Assembly: GCA_002353975.1 (NCBI GenBank)
Contig: DEKQ01000023.1
Location: forward strand, 211-16,188
DNA: 15,978 nucleotides
From: Prevotellaceae bacterium UBA2718
GTDB taxonomy: Bacteria > Bacteroidota > Bacteroidia > Bacteroidales > Bacteroidaceae
Reading direction: 5' to 3'
In this document: positions 13,457 to 15,978 of the stretch, piece after piece
Layout of the letters: each line of letters begins with the position of its first letter
Position numbering within the stretch: position 1 is the stretch's first letter
Translations under genes and position numbers: made by a program
The notes under the pieces: model-generated
Databases searched by the model: none
The model's input: the letters and a program-made list of their open reading frames with translations, nothing else
What the model was told of the DNA's origin: nothing

Positions 13457-15978
13457 ATGAACGAATTTGAAAACAGTCAGGAGCAGTTGCTGCCACCAGA
13501 GGTTGAGGATCAGCTGAGTTTCTTTAACCTTCAGTTTGTCATTAAGACATTTGTGCTTAATTGGGTATGGTTTCTTTTGTCGGTAATCATCTTTATGGGA
13601 ATCGGCATCGTCTATTTGCGCTATACTCAACCTATGTATAGTGTCGGTGCCAAGATGCTTATCAAGAACGACGACAACCGTCGCCGCTCCAGCAACCAGA
13701 TTATGGCGGCAACGAACCTGGGAACCATGACAATGAGTGACGGCTTCGAGAACGAGATAGAGATATTGAAGTCTAACTCCATTGCCGAGGGTGCCGTACG
13801 TGACCTGAAACTGTATGTGGACTATAGTATGGAAGGCCGTGTAGTAGATCGTCCTATCTATAAGACAACACCGTTGATTGTTGATATGGACCAGAAACAC
13901 CTGGACCGTTTGGAGTCCCCTGTCAACCTTGAGATAAGCAAGCTCGAAGGCGGAGAATATGAAGTTCGCGGCAGCTATGTCTTGGAAGACGGCCCCCACA
14001 CATTCCGCAGCACCGGCGTAATGCCTATGTCCATCAACGTAAAGGTGGGTACATTCACTATTATACCTAATTATAAATATGTGAATGGCTGGGATAGCGG
14101 TAAAGACCTCAAGGTAACAGTCAGCAATCCTAAGACTTTGGCCTACTCGTATGCCGGAAGACTCTCCGTTGACCCTCTGAACAAGGTAACAACGATTGCC
14201 AACCTGGGGTGTGTTGACGCTATTCCCGATCGTGGCATAGACTTCCTGAGGCAGGTCGCTGTCGTGTATAACCGTCAGGCCAATGAGGACAAGAATGAGA
14301 TAGCAGTCCGCACAGAGGAGTTCATCAATGACCGTCTGGAGAAGATCAATGCCGAGCTGGGCAGCACCGATGGAGCCATAGCAAGCTATAAGCGCAGCAA
14401 CAACATCGTCGATGCGGCCTCAAGTGCCGGAGCCTCGCTCAATCAGACAGACGATGCCGACAATGCGTTGGCCGAGATGAATACGCAGATAATGCTCATG
14501 GAGAGCATCAGAGAGTATATAATGCAGCCTGAGAACAAGTATCAGACGTTGCCGTCAAACGTGGGTCTGAAGGATGGTGCTGCAACAGGACTCATAACAC
14601 AGTACAACCAGATAGCCCTGGAGCGTAACCGCCTTCTGCGTTCTGCGTCAGAGCAGAGCCCTGCGGTGCAGACCGTCACGGCGCAGCTTGACGACCTCAT
14701 CAACTCCATAAACCGTGCCATAGAACAGTCAAAGCGCACGATGAACATAGAGCGCCAGCACCTGGCAAACCGCTTCTCCAAGTACCAGTCAAAGCTGTCG
14801 CAGACCCCACAACAGGAGAGAATCCTGACCGAGATAGGCCGCCAGCAGACGGTAAAGTCATCGCTCTACATCATGTTGCTGCAGAAGCGTGAGGAGAACT
14901 CTATCTCGCTCGCAGCGACTGCCGACAAGGGAAAGCTGGTAGATGAGCCTGTCTTTATGGGCAAGGTGAGCCCGAAGAGCTCCATCATCTTGCTGATATG
15001 CCTCGTGCTGAGCATCGGTGTGCCATTCCTTATCTTCTTCCTCATAGAGATGACCCGTTACAGAATAGAGGGACATGCCGACGTGGAGAAACTGACCAAG
15101 GCACCGATTATAGCCGACATAGCACAGTCCAGCCAACAGGCCAAGACGAAAGGTGACATCGTGGTGCACGAGAATGAGAACAACCAGATGGAGGAAATCT
15201 TCCGTGCCATGCGAACAAACCTTCAGTTTATGCTCAAGGAAGGGCAGAACGTCATAATGTTCACATCTGCCACATCGGGTGAGGGTAAGACGTTCTCTGC
15301 CGCCAACCTCGCGGTTAGTTTTGCCCTGCTCGACAAGAAGGTCATCCTGATAGGTCTTGATATCCGCCGCCCGAGGCTCATCTCGCTGTTTGAACTGGAG
15401 AAGACCCAGAAAGGTATCAGTGTGCTGCTGACGCAAGACAATCCGACTCCTCAGGATATAAAGGATAATATCGTACCGTCGGGAGTGAACAAGAACCTCG
15501 ACTTGCTCCTCGCTGGTCCCGTTCCGCCTAATCCTGCCGAACTCATAGCAAGAAACTCGTTAGACCGGATCTTTGAAATCCTGCGCAAGGAGTATGACTA
15601 TGTGATAGTGGATACCGCGCCTATAGGACTCGTGTCAGACACCCTTCAGGTGGGCCGCGTTGTGGATGCAACGGTTATTGTCTGCCGTGCTGACTATACA
15701 GAGAAGTCTGCATTCGGCATGATCAACGAACTGATTGCCACTCAGAAGCTGCCTAATGTCAGCATCGCCATCAACGGTATTGACATGTCGCGCAAGAAGT
15801 ACGGATATGCTTACGGATATGGCAAGTACGGTAAGTACAGCAAGTATGGACGCTACGGCTACAAGTCTAACTATGGCAAGTACGGCAGCTATGGAGCATA
15901 CAGCAGCTACGGCAGCTATGGATACCACTCTTATGGCTATGGTACATATAGCAGCAGCCACTACGGAAACCCTGAGGA
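13457..15978 (+). CDS. Wzc-like polysaccharide co-polymerase/tyrosine autokinase (3' end outside window)
   Basis: The frame from ATG 13457 is open for 840 codons to the window edge, so the C-terminus is missing. Such proteins control chain length and export of capsule or exopolysaccharide and autophosphorylate a tyrosine cluster. Seen here: a membrane span at about 35-53, a large, mostly helical periplasmic region with GFENEIEILKS of the Wzz-type domain and a pre-membrane segment with QTPQQERILTE of the GNVR type, a second span at about 508-531, and a cytoplasmic BY-kinase domain. That domain has Walker A SGEGKT (K611), Walker A' GLDIRRP (D635, with Gly where the first Asp is usual) and Walker B VIVDTAPI (D719). 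From Y782 to the edge the tail holds 20 tyrosines in about 59 residues. It follows the sugar transferase gene. Confidence 0.92.
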   Translation, partial: MNEFENSQEQLLPPEVEDQLSFFNLQFVIKTFVLNWVWFLLSVIIFMGIGIVYLRYTQPMYSVGAKMLIKNDDNRRRSSNQIMAATNLGTMTMSDGFENEIEILKSNSIAEGAVRDLKLYVDYSMEGRVVDRPIYKTTPLIVDMDQKHLDRLESPVNLEISKLEGGEYEVRGSYVLEDGPHTFRSTGVMPMSINVKVGTFTIIPNYKYVNGWDSGKDLKVTVSNPKTLAYSYAGRLSVDPLNKVTTIANLGCVDAIPDRGIDFLRQVAVVYNRQANEDKNEIAVRTEEFINDRLEKINAELGSTDGAIASYKRSNNIVDAASSAGASLNQTDDADNALAEMNTQIMLMESIREYIMQPENKYQTLPSNVGLKDGAATGLITQYNQIALERNRLLRSASEQSPAVQTVTAQLDDLINSINRAIEQSKRTMNIERQHLANRFSKYQSKLSQTPQQERILTEIGRQQTVKSSLYIMLLQKREENSISLAATADKGKLVDEPVFMGKVSPKSSIILLICLVLSIGVPFLIFFLIEMTRYRIEGHADVEKLTKAPIIADIAQSSQQAKTKGDIVVHENENNQMEEIFRAMRTNLQFMLKEGQNVIMFTSATSGEGKTFSAANLAVSFALLDKKVILIGLDIRRPRLISLFELEKTQKGISVLLTQDNPTPQDIKDNIVPSGVNKNLDLLLAGPVPPNPAELIARNSLDRIFEILRKEYDYVIVDTAPIGLVSDTLQVGRVVDATVIVCRADYTEKSAFGMINELIATQKLPNVSIAINGIDMSRKKYGYAYGYGKYGKYSKYGRYGYKSNYGKYGSYGAYSSYGSYGYHSYGYGTYSSSHYGNPE
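15800..15970 (+). repeat. Tyr/Gly/Ser low-complexity coding repeat
   Basis: Irregular TAC/TAT-GGC/GGA-AGC/AAG codons encode units such as YGKYG, YGSYG and SYGSYG. Lys/Arg-containing units are concentrated in the first half (KYGKYSKYGRYG) and Ser-containing ones in the second (GSYGAYSSYG). Synonymous codons are mixed, so the nucleotide repeat is degenerate and the selection is likely on the protein. Confidence 0.8.

Noticed and set aside
1..15978. CRISPR array, tRNA/rRNA genes, insertion sequence transposases or prophage genes
   Set aside because: No regularly spaced repeats, no tRNA-like cloverleaf and no transposase, integrase or phage protein motifs were seen.

Overview
The window looks like a chromosomal segment of a Bacteroidota bacterium, most likely Prevotella or a close relative. 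The grounds are Bacteroidota-type promoters (TAnnTTTG -7 boxes, in two cases with a TTTG -33 box 18-19 bp upstream), the protein sequences themselves (an OadG/OadA/OadB sodium pump of the Bacteroidota type, a Wzc-like kinase with a Tyr/Gly tail), weak Shine-Dalgarno signals and short AT-rich micro-repeats between genes. The genus is inferred from sequence character, not from a search.

Left part (1-4219): tcdA (minus strand) diverges from a FAD-dependent dehydrogenase gene, followed 22 bp later by a sodium:alanine-type symporter gene. The dehydrogenase carries a Pro/Ala/Ser-rich insert of about 64 residues.

Centre (4220-8671): a promoter with a strong dyad precedes oadG-oadA-oadB, encoding a biotin-dependent, sodium-pumping oxaloacetate decarboxylase. 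A family 2 glycosyltransferase gene follows. A 15-bp perfect hairpin terminator (8815-8851) separates it from the converging operon.

Right part: a minus-strand operon (8871-11720) encodes a conserved protein of unknown function, a small coiled-coil protein, ZapA and RNase Y, linking cell division and RNA turnover. It is read from a very good TTTG-N19-TAACTTTG promoter. Diverging from it is an exopolysaccharide locus: a polyprenyl-phosphate sugar transferase gene, then a Wzc-like polysaccharide co-polymerase/tyrosine kinase gene running off the right edge. That last frame is open for 840 codons.

The most unusual signal is a GC-rich element of about 33 bp present three times in the same orientation (2297-2329, 8733-8768, 13378-13410). 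Each copy is a hairpin, then CGT, a second small hairpin and an invariant CCGAGCG tail. The stems differ between copies, but both arms change together so pairing is kept. Two copies sit between short direct repeats in intergenic DNA; the third lies in frame inside the dehydrogenase gene, within its low-complexity insert. I read this as a dispersed, structured, REP- or MITE-like element that I cannot match to a named family.
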